A DNA stretch of 64,000 nt from Paenibacillus spongiae (GCF_024734895.1 NZ_CP091430.1:3366501-3430500), one strand, 5' to 3'. Counted from the first letter of the stretch, positions 42,207 to 52,193 are shown. Numbers and translations are program-made. Notes: generated by a model not told the origin, from the letters alone.

Positions 42207-43103
42207 GTGATTAACGTAAAAAAATCGCCGGGAGACAAAATCATTGATGCCGTATTGTATCTTCTGATGACTGTGATCATACTGGTGACGTTGTATCCAT
42301 TTTGGACGCAAGTGGTCATTTCGCTCGATGGTTCGGGAGCGAAAAGCGCGGCGTATTCATCCGGTTTGGTTCTGTTTCCCAAAGAGATCTCTTTCGGAAG
42401 CTACTCGCTTGCCTTTCAATACGATGCGTTGTGGAGCGGCTATTGGAACACCATCGTACGTACAGTGCTAGGCGTCATTTTGGCGGTGACCTTCACCTCT
42501 ATTACGGCATATCCGCTAGCCAAGAAGGATTTACCTTATAATCGGGTCTTTACCGGAATCATCTTATTTACCATGCTGTTTGGCGGCGGGTTAATTCCGA
42601 CTTACTTGTTGATTAAAGAGCTCGGCATGTATAACACGGTATGGGCACTGGTCGTTCCGGGCATGATCAGCGCATTCAACGTCTTGATCATCCGCAATTT
42701 CTTCCGGGCGATTCCAGAGGAATTGGAGGAGTCGGCCCGGGTGGATGGCGCCGGTTATAGCCGGATTTTCATCCAAATCGTGCTTCCATTATCGAAGCCG
42801 GTTCTGGCAACGATTGCCTTGTGGGTAGGGGTAGGACACTGGAACGCCTGGTTCGACAGCATGATCTATATTTCCGATCCCGATAATCAAGTGCTGCAGA
42901 TGGTGCTTCGAAAAATCATTATCGAGAACAATACGACGGACTTGACGGTATTGATGCAGAACCTGTCGAACCAATCGGATTTCTCGGGCAGGCAGCTGCA
43001 GTCGACCATCATTATGTTCTCGATTATTCCGATGCTTCTTATTTATCCGTTTATCCAGAAATACTTTGTTAAAGGTGTTATGATTGGCGCTGTTAAAGGG
43101 TGA
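42207..43103 (+). CDS. Sugar ABC importer permease, YtcP type
   Basis: This is the second permease of the importer, 298 residues and six membrane segments. Its EAA loop reads EELEESARVDGAGYSRIF, typical of the YtcP/AraQ-like partner. It starts with GTG behind GGAGG, 27 bp after the LplB-type gene. The importer has no ATPase gene in the window; a shared MsmX-like ATPase elsewhere would have to supply it. Confidence 0.88.
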   Translation: MINVKKSPGDKIIDAVLYLLMTVIILVTLYPFWTQVVISLDGSGAKSAAYSSGLVLFPKEISFGSYSLAFQYDALWSGYWNTIVRTVLGVILAVTFTSITAYPLAKKDLPYNRVFTGIILFTMLFGGGLIPTYLLIKELGMYNTVWALVVPGMISAFNVLIIRNFFRAIPEELEESARVDGAGYSRIFIQIVLPLSKPVLATIALWVGVGHWNAWFDSMIYISDPDNQVLQMVLRKIIIENNTTDLTVLMQNLSNQSDFSGRQLQSTIIMFSIIPMLLIYPFIQKYFVKGVMIGAVKG

Positions 43104-43172
43104 TTTCAATCCAGTTGGGAGAATCCTTCTAATAGAATGTTGGACTTCATAATAAAGAAGGGGCTGGTTAAG

Positions 43173-44792
43173 GTGAAAGGGAACAAGGTACTTATTAGCG
43201 GGGCCATATGCCTTGCGATGTTCACAACCGTTCTTGCAGGATGCGGAAACGGCAATCAGAAGGAGGATTCATCCGCTCCCGGCAATACGTCGAACAAGAC
43301 GGCAAATTCGGAAGCAAACGCCCAGGGAACGCCGAAATTAACGTTCTGGTCATTCAGTCCGGAGCGAATTAAGGAGGATTCGCCCGGGGTAACCGCGGTG
43401 AAGGAGAAGTTCGGCGTCGATGTCGAGTTTGTCCCGACCACAAGCGATTCGAATCAAGAGAAGCTGAATCTGATGATCGCATCCGGCGACGTTCCCGATT
43501 GGATGAAGGAACCGAAGCCGGCCGAGTATGAGAAATATATTAAGCAAGGTGTGGCAGCAGAAATACCGCAGGAACTGATCGAGCAGAATATGCCGAAGTA
43601 TATGGAATGGATTAAACGCTTTATCGATAAAGACAATCCGTTCAAATATGTGAAGCGCGACGGGAAAATATACGGTTTGCCAACGGTTTGGGATTTGGGC
43701 ATCGACGGTCTGCAGCTTGGCTTCCGTCAAGATTGGCTCACGAAAGTCGGCATAACGAAGATACCGGAAACCATTGAAGAAATGGAAGCCGCATTGACGA
43801 AATTCCGCAATGACGATCCGGACGGCAACGGCAAGAAGGATACGTATGGAATTACGGGCACGGCCGAGAATTTGTCCAGCATGTTCAGCTCCGTGTTCGG
43901 CGCATATGATGCTTTTCCAGGCATTTTCCGTGAGAAGGACGGTAAAATTGTCAGAGGCGAGATTGAACCTGGCGCAAAACAAGCTTTGGAAGTGTTGAAC
44001 CGCTGGTATAAGAACGAATTGATCGATCCTGAGTTTGTCGTGAACAAAGGCAACAATTTCGAAGATAAAATGCTTACAGGAAAAGCCGGTGCAGGCGAAT
44101 ATTACTGGTGGGTGTTCATCCCGGGCAACGCTTTTCTCGGCGGAGAAACATGGTACGACAAGCTCCATAAACTGGATCCTAATTTCAACTGGTTGACTAC
44201 CGGCGGCGTGAAAGGTCCGGATGGAAAATTCGGTATTTCGCAAAGTCCTCCGGGATCGGGTACGGGTCTCATGTTCGGCAAACAGCTGGAGAAGGATCAA
44301 GAGAAGCTGACCAAATATTTGCAAATATTCGAAGCGACTCAGTTTGACCCTGAAATTTATGAATTATTGAATTTTGGCGTCAAGGGCACCCATTGGAATT
44401 TGAACGACAAAGGTATCGTAGAGTACATCAAGCCATACGACGATCAGAAAGAACGCGATAAGCTTGGCATTGCCGGCGGCTATTCGATGTCTGGATCCTT
44501 TAACGATTATGATTTCCAAACGTCGTATACTTCCGATAAGTCGCTGCGCCAATTAGCCAAGGACACGAGAGCGAAGGGCACTCAAATCTATGATATATTG
44601 AACGCTTATCAGAAACCGGTCTTAAACGAGTATCAGGACAGACTGACTCAATTTACGCTGCAAAACTACATCGATTTCATTACGGGACGCAAATCGTTAA
44701 CCGAATTCGATCAATATGTTGCAGAGTGGAAGAAGATGGGCGGAGATAAAGTAATGCAGGAAGCGGAAACGTTGTATAATCAAAATAAGTAA
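43173..44792 (+). CDS. Extracellular solute-binding lipoprotein
   Basis: The 539-residue protein has a lipoprotein signal peptide: a basic N-terminus (MKGNKV), a hydrophobic core and the lipobox LAGC at about residues 21-24. A Ser/Asn-rich spacer leads to the binding domain. DPDGNGKKDTYGITG gives an EF-hand-like calcium loop seen in such LplA-type proteins. GTG at 43173 is preferred because it directly heads the signal peptide; an ATG at 43137 would add 12 residues. It delivers an oligosaccharide or glycopeptide fragment to the two permeases. Confidence 0.9.
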   Translation: MKGNKVLISGAICLAMFTTVLAGCGNGNQKEDSSAPGNTSNKTANSEANAQGTPKLTFWSFSPERIKEDSPGVTAVKEKFGVDVEFVPTTSDSNQEKLNLMIASGDVPDWMKEPKPAEYEKYIKQGVAAEIPQELIEQNMPKYMEWIKRFIDKDNPFKYVKRDGKIYGLPTVWDLGIDGLQLGFRQDWLTKVGITKIPETIEEMEAALTKFRNDDPDGNGKKDTYGITGTAENLSSMFSSVFGAYDAFPGIFREKDGKIVRGEIEPGAKQALEVLNRWYKNELIDPEFVVNKGNNFEDKMLTGKAGAGEYYWWVFIPGNAFLGGETWYDKLHKLDPNFNWLTTGGVKGPDGKFGISQSPPGSGTGLMFGKQLEKDQEKLTKYLQIFEATQFDPEIYELLNFGVKGTHWNLNDKGIVEYIKPYDDQKERDKLGIAGGYSMSGSFNDYDFQTSYTSDKSLRQLAKDTRAKGTQIYDILNAYQKPVLNEYQDRLTQFTLQNYIDFITGRKSLTEFDQYVAEWKKMGGDKVMQEAETLYNQNK

Positions 44793-44810
44793 TAAATGCC
44801 AGCACATCTC

Positions 44811-44849
44811 GCACAGAAGGGACATCATAAGCAGATGTCCCTTCTGTGC
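44811..44849 (+). terminator. Strong hairpin between binding protein and GH101 genes
   Basis: A perfect 16-bp stem (44811-44826 with 44834-44849) and a 7-nt loop stand in the 150-bp gap. There is no U-tract, so it likely acts as a partial terminator or an mRNA-end stabiliser. That would keep the binding protein in excess over the enzymes. Confidence 0.6.
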
Positions 44850-44942
44850 TGTTGTAACGGAATACCCGCTGGCTTCGTCCTACTTACCGGCACCGGTGAC
44901 GTATAACAGAGTGGAAAATACGCTTTGAATGAGGTGAATACG

Positions 44943-47900
44943 ATGTGGAATATCGTGAAAGGCGCTGGACATTGGAAGGCGGCGGAGGAAGCGATCGAGT
45001 TGAAAGCGAATGGTTCCGATACGCTGATCGTGAATGTGAGCAGTCCCGCATTGGCGGATGGCGAGCTTGCTTTTACGCTCACGCCATTGAATCCGCAAGG
45101 AAAGATTGGCGCGCTGATTCGATATGCTTCGCCGGAGTCCTGGGTATTCATCGGCTGCGACAAGCCGATGGACCCGTTTGGCCAAAGCACGTGGATTTGG
45201 TCACTCCCAAGCGGTGAGCAAGGCATTCTATTTAAGAGAGATCCGCTGTATGAGGGGAAAGCATACCGGATCAAGCTTCGGTATATGGGCTCGCTGCTCA
45301 CGGTATGGATCGACGATTATCAGGCTTATCATGGGCATATTCCTCAGATGAAACAGGAGACGGGACGCACCGGGTTTCGGGTATGGGCTTCTGAGGCAGA
45401 TCGGGAGCAAGATGAAGGATATGGACGGATAAGCGGGATTAAAGAAGACGCCGTTTCAAGTTTATTCGATGATCGTGCAAATTCAGACGATGTAGAGCTG
45501 CAAGCATGCGATAACGTCTTCCATCACATCCTTGCGTCGGAAGAGCTGGAAGTACGTGTGGATGATTCGTTTCCGAAAGTGCTGGAATACCGGTGGAGGG
45601 CAACAGGCGCTGTGTTGTATGGTCAAGATAAGCGCCTTGCCTGCTTGCTGATCAACGGCGATGGCTACGAGCCGGTCGTAAGATTCCACATGAGCGGGAA
45701 TGAGGCGTCATATCGGCTTTCCTTTCCTGAGATTCAAGTGGACATGACCGTGATCTTCAAGGTTAATGACACCATGCTTGAGATGAGCATAACCGATATT
45801 CGAGAAACGGGCGAATTTCGGGTCATGACGATCGAGTTTCCCCATCATAGCCTCGTATCCGTACGAAGCGTGCAGGAGAGAGCTCATGCCGCTTGTGCGG
45901 AAGGCATTAAAGGCGATCATCTATTTGCTGTTAACGGGCAAGAAGAAGCTCCGGTTCATGCGTATTATTCCATTGCCATTCTCAATACGAATGAGCTGGC
46001 TGCGACCGTTCTAAATAACGTGCTGACGAATCGCAGACGGGTCTGTGTTCGAACGGTTCGCAAGAACGGCTTTATGGAGACCGGACTATGGAACAGTTAT
46101 TGGACGTATCGGGGGCCTGACGGCGAAGTAGTCGGAGAGCCTTGGGCCAAGGTTGTCATCACGTCCGACCGGAACGGTGACGGAATCGTCGATTGGCAGG
46201 ATGGAGCAATTGCTTATCGGGAAGTGAAAGGCACGATACCCGGCGCGGAAATGCTGAGAAACAGCTACGCGCATATCGCCATGAATTTTGCCAGCATGGC
46301 TCAGAATCCGTTTCTACGCATCTTGGATCATGTGAAGAAGTTTTACCTGTACTCAGACGGCTTCGGTCAGATGATCGAACTGAAAGGCTATCAATCGGAA
46401 GGCCATGACAGCGGGCATCCCGATTATGGAAGCATTAATGGCAGGGCAGGCGGTATAAGCGATTTGAATCTTCTCGTTGACCGATCGCTCGCGTATGGCG
46501 CTGCCATTGGCGTTCATATCAATCACAGCGAAGCATATCCGGAAGCGGAAGCGTATACAGATTCCATCATGACGACAACGCCGGGGTGGAGATGGCTGGA
46601 TCAGTCCTTCTATATCGATCGAGAGAAGGACATCATGTCCGGCGGATTCGATCGGCGGCTGGATGAGCTGAGAGAGAATGTGCCCAATGTCAGCTTCGTG
46701 TATGTCGATACGTATCGGGACGAGCATTGGGCTGCTTACAGACTGGTGAAGAAGCTTCATGACAATGGCTGGGTCATATGGACGGAAGAGGCGGATATGC
46801 TGGATCAGCACGCGATATGGACGCATGACAGTACCGGGGACAGTGTGGTTTCCAGATTTATACATCATACGGATAAGGATGCTTACGACGTTCATCCATT
46901 GCTCAAAGGCGGATATACCCGTGCCGTTGATAACGGCTTTATGGGCTGGCAGCGGGAGCGGGATCTTACCGCCGCCATTGAATCCTTCTTCACCAAACAG
47001 CTTCCATACCGCTATCTCATGCATTTCCCGATTATGAAATGGATGGATGCCGAAATCATTTTAGAAGGGAATGTGATCTCACGATTAGAGGACGGGGAAG
47101 CACATCTTTACCGTAACGGCATCAGGATGGCATCGGGCAATACCGTCTTCATACCATGGGACCCCCATAAGGAGGATAAAATATATCATTGGAATCCTGC
47201 TGGCGGCGAGAGTACATGGACCTTGCCGGAGAGTTGGCAGAAGCGGGTGCAGGTGACGGAATCTGATCATAAGCAATCATGGAATCATGTGAAATTGTAC
47301 AGATTGACGGATTTGGGGCGTGTGTTTGTCAGCGACCTGCCGGTAACTGAGGGGACGGTTACAATTAGCGCCGAAGCCCGCACACCGTATGTTATCTATC
47401 CTTCGGAAGCTCCCCCGCTGGCAGAGATAATCTGGGGAGAAGGCAGTCCGGTTAAGGACATGGGCTTCGACAGCCACGGGTTTATATATTGGAAGAAATC
47501 GTCGACGTCACCAAGTACGGATCATATTTCGATCCGGAACACCCGTTACGGTCAATCCTATTTGCACATATCCGGTAACGGCGGTGCAGACGCTGAAGTA
47601 TCGCAGGAGATGACGGGATTGGAATACGGGAAAACATACTCCGCTTCCGTATGGGTGCAAGTATCGGAAGGCAGATCGGCAGCAATAATCGTTGCCCAAT
47701 ATGGCGGACCCGACGTGATCAAGGAAATTAACCGGACCGCAGTCGTCAATTGGGACATCGACTCCGGCAGGCGGGAGACGTATTATCAGAGGCTTCGTTT
47801 GACCTTTACGATCCCTGATGCTGCTGTTGGTGTCGATGGAACGCGTCCCATTCTTGTCTTGAGAGCGGGAGCGGGTGATACGGATTCCTATGTCCACTTT

Positions 47901-48410
47901 GACGATGTCCGGGTAAGGGAACTTGGGAATTCGATCCAACAGGATTGTGATCGAGACCATTACTACTATGAAGATTTCGAGGATGTGGATGAAGGATGGG
48001 GCCCGTTCGTAAGCTCTAACAGCATGATCGGAAAAACCCATCTATCCCGGCGGCATGCCGGATACACGAACGATACGATCGGCGGGGACTGGTCGATGAA
48101 GACGATGGATGAGAGGTCCGGCGAACTGTTCCGGACATTGCCCTCCACGGTGCTCTTCGATCCTAATCAGAGGTACCGGATCATGTTCGATTACAAGGCA
48201 GACCATGAAGGACAATATACGGCCGTTATCAGAGCTGTGGATGGCGATACGTTAATGGAATGCGCCAGTACAGCCTTGAAGGAAGGATTACACCGCTTCG
48301 AGATGGAATTTATGACTAATCGCGGGCAGGATCATTATTTTGCCATCGTTAAGAACGATGATGCCCGGGGAGCGCTAGTGTTGGACCATTTTACCGTCGA
48401 TTACGGCTAA
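44943..48410 (+). CDS. GH101-type endo-alpha-N-acetylgalactosaminidase, non-secreted
   Basis: This 1155-residue protein has an N-terminal beta-sandwich (about 1-170, with WVFIGCDKPM) and a beta-supersandwich region. The TIM barrel (about 420-700) has the GH101 hallmarks FVYVDTYRDEHW, with Asp589 as likely nucleophile, and NGWVIWTEEAD, with Glu615 or Glu616 as acid/base candidate. C-terminal jelly-roll carbohydrate-binding-like domains follow (about 820-1150). GH101 enzymes release the Gal-beta-1,3-GalNAc disaccharide from mucin-type O-glycans. Known members are large secreted proteins, whereas this one starts MWNIVKGAGHW with no signal peptide. The ATG at 44943 follows GAGGTG. Family assignment rests on motifs only; a related clan member is possible. 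Confidence 0.75.
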   Translation: MWNIVKGAGHWKAAEEAIELKANGSDTLIVNVSSPALADGELAFTLTPLNPQGKIGALIRYASPESWVFIGCDKPMDPFGQSTWIWSLPSGEQGILFKRDPLYEGKAYRIKLRYMGSLLTVWIDDYQAYHGHIPQMKQETGRTGFRVWASEADREQDEGYGRISGIKEDAVSSLFDDRANSDDVELQACDNVFHHILASEELEVRVDDSFPKVLEYRWRATGAVLYGQDKRLACLLINGDGYEPVVRFHMSGNEASYRLSFPEIQVDMTVIFKVNDTMLEMSITDIRETGEFRVMTIEFPHHSLVSVRSVQERAHAACAEGIKGDHLFAVNGQEEAPVHAYYSIAILNTNELAATVLNNVLTNRRRVCVRTVRKNGFMETGLWNSYWTYRGPDGEVVGEPWAKVVITSDRNGDGIVDWQDGAIAYREVKGTIPGAEMLRNSYAHIAMNFASMAQNPFLRILDHVKKFYLYSDGFGQMIELKGYQSEGHDSGHPDYGSINGRAGGISDLNLLVDRSLAYGAAIGVHINHSEAYPEAEAYTDSIMTTTPGWRWLDQSFYIDREKDIMSGGFDRRLDELRENVPNVSFVYVDTYRDEHWAAYRLVKKLHDNGWVIWTEEADMLDQHAIWTHDSTGDSVVSRFIHHTDKDAYDVHPLLKGGYTRAVDNGFMGWQRERDLTAAIESFFTKQLPYRYLMHFPIMKWMDAEIILEGNVISRLEDGEAHLYRNGIRMASGNTVFIPWDPHKEDKIYHWNPAGGESTWTLPESWQKRVQVTESDHKQSWNHVKLYRLTDLGRVFVSDLPVTEGTVTISAEARTPYVIYPSEAPPLAEIIWGEGSPVKDMGFDSHGFIYWKKSSTSPSTDHISIRNTRYGQSYLHISGNGGADAEVSQEMTGLEYGKTYSASVWVQVSEGRSAAIIVAQYGGPDVIKEINRTAVVNWDIDSGRRETYYQRLRLTFTIPDAAVGVDGTRPILVLRAGAGDTDSYVHFDDVRVRELGNSIQQDCDRDHYYYEDFEDVDEGWGPFVSSNSMIGKTHLSRRHAGYTNDTIGGDWSMKTMDERSGELFRTLPSTVLFDPNQRYRIMFDYKADHEGQYTAVIRAVDGDTLMECASTALKEGLHRFEMEFMTNRGQDHYFAIVKNDDARGALVLDHFTVDYG

Positions 48411-48430
48411 GAGGAGAGGATCAGTCTATT

Positions 48431-50569
48431 ATGCAAACCCAAATCAATGAACTTCCCTATAAACAGCATCAATCGTATTCGTCTGCGAATCCGGATTGGC
48501 TTATTCATCCTGAATCTTACAAAGCCGGCATTTACCGTGGCGAGCATGATCATGAAATCGTCATGACGAACGGTTTGATTAGCCGAACCTGGCGGATAAA
48601 GCCCAATGCAGCAACTGTAGCTTTCCACAATCTAATGACGGACGAAACGATAATCCGCGGCGTGAAGCCGGAAGCGATATTGCGAATATCCGGAGAGGAT
48701 GTCGCTGTTGGCGGTCTGGTCGGGCAGCCGGATTATGCGTACCTGCGGCCGGAATGGGTGGATGGTCTGACTTCAGACCCGACTGCATTCCAATGCACCG
48801 GCTTCGAGACGGACCTGACCAAAGAGCGGTTCCCGTGGAAGAAGAATCATGTCTCGGCGAACAGGCCATGGCCTGCACCCGGTGTATCCTTGGTCTTTCA
48901 TTACGAATCCGCAGCGGAAATAACAAGCGGCCTGTCCGTAAGCGTTCACTATGAGCTGTATGACGGCATACCGCTTCTCTCCAAGTGGCTGCAAGTTCAT
49001 AACAATGGCAGCAGTTGCGTGAAGCTGGAATCGTTCACGAGCGAGCTGTTAGCCGTAGTGGAATGGGAGTCCCCCGTCGAGTCTCCGGATCGATGGGAGT
49101 ATCCGAACCTGCATGTCGAGAGCGATTATTCGTTTCAAGGAATGGCGCAGAAGAAGGCGAACCGGACCACGCATTGGGTACCGGATCCGGACTACAAGAC
49201 TCAGATCAACTATGATTGTCTGACGCCAGCCCTGTTGGAAAGCCGTCCCCCGATCGGTCCGAATGTGGAGCTTGAGCCCGGGGAGACGTTCGACACGTTC
49301 CGTACGTTCGTGCTTGTCCACGACAGCACGGACAGGGAACGAAAAGGGCTTGCCCAGCGGAAGATGTACCGTACCAATGCCCCGTGGATCGAAGAAAATC
49401 CGATCTTTATGCATGTCCGCAGCATGGATCCGGCTGTCATTCGCGAAGCGATCGACCAATGTGCGGAAGTCGGGTTCGAAATGGTTATTCTATCGTTCGG
49501 CAGCGGGCTGAATATGGAAGAGGAGGATCCCGCTTATATCGCGGCCTTGAAAGAACTGGCGGACTACGCGCACGGCAAGGGGATCGCGATCGGCGGTTAT
49601 TCGCTGCTTGCCAGCCGTTCGATTAGCCCCGAGCACGATATCGTAAATCCGGATGGCGCCTATTACGTGCATTCGCCATGCCTGGAGAGCCGCTGGGGAC
49701 AAGCGTATTTCCGCAAGCTGCAGTCTTTCTTCGAACGGACGGGCTTCGATATTCTGGAGCATGACGGATCTTATCCGGGCGATATATGCGATTCAACCGA
49801 TCATCCGGGACATCATGGCCGGCATGATTCTCAATGGAAGCAGTGGAAACGGATATCCGGTTTTTACCAATGGTGCAGAGGCCAAGGTATCTACTTGAAT
49901 GTTCCGGACTGGTATTTCCTGTCCGGATCCAATAAAGCCGGGATGGGCTACCGGGAAGTCAACTTCGCGCTGCCGCGGGACCGGCAGGTTTTACTTTCGA
50001 GACAAAATATATACGATGGGACATGGGAGAAAGCGCCGAGTATGGGATGGATGTTCGTCCCATTAACGGAATATCACGGCGGCGGACCGGAGTCGACTTT
50101 GGAACCGCTTAGCGAGCATCTGGACACTTACGATGCCCATCTCATGAATAATTTCACGGCAGGCGTGCAGGCGAGCTATCGCGGGTTCCGGTTGTATGAT
50201 ACCGAGGAAACCAAGCAGGTCGTTCGCAAATGGGTCGATTTCTATAAGCAATACCGCGGTATTTTGGAATCGGATCTGATCCATGTAAGAAGGCCGAGCG
50301 GACGGGATGTTGATTGCATGCTGCACGTGAATCCGATGCAGAAGCATAAGGGAATGGCCTTTGTCTATAATCCGTTGGATAAGGAAATCGAGCAGACGTT
50401 GGAGCTGCCGTTATACTACACAGGGATAAGCACCAGAGCTATGATTCGGGAGCAGGAAGGGGAGCTTCGAGAATATGAGCTTGACCGTAATTATCGCGTA
50501 CAGGTACAACTGTCCATCGCTCCGAAGAGTATGACCTGGTTCGTGATTGAAGGATCAGTAGGAGGTTGA
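48431..50569 (+). CDS. Alpha-galactosidase-like glycosidase (clan GH-D-like TIM barrel)
   Basis: The 712-residue protein has an N-terminal beta-sandwich (about 20-310), a TIM barrel (about 320-600) and a C-terminal beta domain. Barrel strand residues IREAIDQCAEVGFEMVIL and FDILEHDGSYPGD (Asp445 as candidate nucleophile) resemble alpha-galactosidase/alpha-N-acetylgalactosaminidase barrels, but the exact GH family is not assigned by eye. It lacks a signal peptide. It lies 20 bp after the GH101 gene with AGAGGAG upstream, so both are co-transcribed and probably work on the same imported glycan. Confidence 0.65.
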   Translation: MQTQINELPYKQHQSYSSANPDWLIHPESYKAGIYRGEHDHEIVMTNGLISRTWRIKPNAATVAFHNLMTDETIIRGVKPEAILRISGEDVAVGGLVGQPDYAYLRPEWVDGLTSDPTAFQCTGFETDLTKERFPWKKNHVSANRPWPAPGVSLVFHYESAAEITSGLSVSVHYELYDGIPLLSKWLQVHNNGSSCVKLESFTSELLAVVEWESPVESPDRWEYPNLHVESDYSFQGMAQKKANRTTHWVPDPDYKTQINYDCLTPALLESRPPIGPNVELEPGETFDTFRTFVLVHDSTDRERKGLAQRKMYRTNAPWIEENPIFMHVRSMDPAVIREAIDQCAEVGFEMVILSFGSGLNMEEEDPAYIAALKELADYAHGKGIAIGGYSLLASRSISPEHDIVNPDGAYYVHSPCLESRWGQAYFRKLQSFFERTGFDILEHDGSYPGDICDSTDHPGHHGRHDSQWKQWKRISGFYQWCRGQGIYLNVPDWYFLSGSNKAGMGYREVNFALPRDRQVLLSRQNIYDGTWEKAPSMGWMFVPLTEYHGGGPESTLEPLSEHLDTYDAHLMNNFTAGVQASYRGFRLYDTEETKQVVRKWVDFYKQYRGILESDLIHVRRPSGRDVDCMLHVNPMQKHKGMAFVYNPLDKEIEQTLELPLYYTGISTRAMIREQEGELREYELDRNYRVQVQLSIAPKSMTWFVIEGSVGG

Positions 50570-50783
50570 GAGAGTAGCATTAGAAGGCGGACAGGTCGTC
50601 GCTGACGCAATCAGGCATGTAAGTGTTCTCATCAACTGGCTGTTCACCAATGGCGGCATGCATGGCGGGAATCGATGGGCAAAGGCAGTCTGTGGGGCGA
50701 CGAGAAGTAATAGCGGAGGAAGTCGTCGTCAGCGGGGCGCTCATTGAATTACGGTTGAGTCCCGCTTCAACAAATGACATAAG
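50570..50783. other. Spacer without a recognised gene
   Basis: The stretch after the glycosidase operon has open frames on both strands but none with recognisable family features. A 66-codon minus-strand frame would be read through the terminator hairpin as its ribosome site, which makes it doubtful. Confidence 0.4.
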
Positions 50784-50838
50784 AGCCTCCTGCAGCGTGC
50801 ATATTCGCGCGAAGCAGGAGGTTCTTTCTTTTTTTTTG
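50784..50838 (+). terminator. Terminator of the glycan operon
   Basis: GCCTCCTGC pairs with GCAGGAGGT across a long loop that can form smaller pairings, followed by TCTTTCTTTTTTTTT. Confidence 0.75.
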
Positions 50839-51083
50839 AGAAATTTGAACATAATAGGAAGTTTGCAATTTGATATAATGGAAACCAAGACAGCAGGAGG
50901 GCGCAGCAAGGAATCGTTGTTGGGAGGGAATAGGTGATGGGCCAGAATGCGAAGCTCGGACAGACGGATGAGAGAGTTTACCCGTCACGAAGAAATCCAA
51001 GCAGCTACAGGCCGGTTCGGGTACCCGCCTCACTCAAGGTATACGCTCGGGGAACGACAAACTGGAATAAAGGAGATATAACG

Positions 51084-51872
51084 ATGGATCCTACTAAAAG
51101 TCCGATCGATAACGCAGTTGATAGCGTCTTCATTCATGTATCCGATCTTCGCCGATCTGCCGAGTGGTACAGTATGGTCATGGGATTGCCGCTATTGGAA
51201 GAGAGGTTGAACGGCGGCAACGTATATTGGATGATGCTCCAAGGCGGGACCGGCATCATCCTCGATGATAATCGGAGCAATACGTCGGAGACGCCTCATG
51301 TCAGATACATGTACCCGACCTCGGACATTGAGCAAGCGCATCGTCACTTGGATAACCTGGGCGTACTTTCTTTAACGCCGATCGATCGGCCGCATTCGGG
51401 CTTGGCTTTCTTCCGTTTCTCCGATCCGGACGGGAATTCGCTAATGGTGACCCAATCCGATTATGTATCCGATGTGGTGGAGAAATTGGAAGAAACGGAT
51501 AGTCCGATTAAGAACCGGATCTGCGGCGTCTTTCTGAATGTGACCGACATGAACCGGGCCATTCGGTATCACAGCGAAGTGCTGCGCTTGCCCTATCATG
51601 AAGTCGGGTCAGGGCAGGAGAATTCCATCTATGATCTGCAGATGAAGAGAGGCAGCGGCGTGCTGCTCGACGACAACCGTTTCCGGCAAGGAGATGATTA
51701 CGAGACGCTCTTCATGTTGGCAACTCCTGATGTGGACGGCTCGAAGGCTTATCTCGAAGCGAATGGCGTGCCGGTCTTCACCGACATCGAGAGACATGGC
51801 AGTGAACTTGCTTTCTTTACCGTCAAGGATCCGGATGGGAATGTGATTATGATCTGCTCCGAAATGGAGTAA
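51084..51872 (+). CDS. Two-domain VOC-fold (glyoxalase/dioxygenase-type) protein
   Basis: The protein of 262 residues consists of two VOC modules (about 8-125 and 140-262). Each has the pattern beta-alpha-beta-beta-beta ending in a DPDGN motif (FSDPDGNSLMV and VKDPDGNVIMI). The ATG at 51084 follows AAGGAG; the longer frame to 50934 has no site. Some metal-ligand positions typical of glyoxalase I are replaced, so a binding or resistance role is as likely as catalysis. Confidence 0.85.
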   Translation: MDPTKSPIDNAVDSVFIHVSDLRRSAEWYSMVMGLPLLEERLNGGNVYWMMLQGGTGIILDDNRSNTSETPHVRYMYPTSDIEQAHRHLDNLGVLSLTPIDRPHSGLAFFRFSDPDGNSLMVTQSDYVSDVVEKLEETDSPIKNRICGVFLNVTDMNRAIRYHSEVLRLPYHEVGSGQENSIYDLQMKRGSGVLLDDNRFRQGDDYETLFMLATPDVDGSKAYLEANGVPVFTDIERHGSELAFFTVKDPDGNVIMICSEME

Positions 51873-51964
51873 TGGAAGTAAGCTGCTCTTTGAACCTGTT
51901 GGCGGGCAAAAGCATTAAGATGGACTGGATACGCTAACTTATCAAATAAAGGTGGTGGATATTC

Positions 51965-52129
51965 GTGAGTGAACAAGTCGCTGCATTTCATTTTCAATGT
52001 ACCGATGTGGTAAAGGCACATCGGTACTTAAAAGAGAGCGGCGTAAAAGTAACTGATATTTCAGATGATGGTCACGGGTTTGAATTCTGGGATACTGAGG
52101 GTAACAAGTTACATACAATGTCGATATAA
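51965..52129 (+). CDS. Half-size VOC-domain protein
   Basis: A GTG behind AAAGGTGGTGG starts 54 codons: SEQVAAFHFQCTDVVKAHRY, then GHGFEFWDTEGNKLHTMSI. This is the C-terminal half of a VOC module (helix, then the DPDGN-like strand end). A strong ribosome site argues for translation; loss of the N-terminal half argues for decay. It is too small to bind metal as a monomer; a dimeric half-VOC is possible. Confidence 0.5.
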   Translation: MSEQVAAFHFQCTDVVKAHRYLKESGVKVTDISDDGHGFEFWDTEGNKLHTMSI

Positions 52130-52166
52130 ATTGGGTAAACGAACGGAAATCATAGCTGAAGAAACA

Positions 52167-52193
52167 AACCGCCCTAACAAGGCGGTTCTTCTT
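52167..52193 (+). terminator. Rho-independent terminator after the half-VOC gene
   Basis: AACCGCC and GGCGGTT form a 7-bp stem with a 7-nt loop, followed by CTTCTT; an outer GAA/TTC pairing extends it. Confidence 0.7.

Noticed and set aside
50580..50777. Minus-strand 66-codon frame (MSFVEAGLNRN...)
   Set aside because: Its apparent ribosome site is part of the operon terminator hairpin, and no family features are seen.
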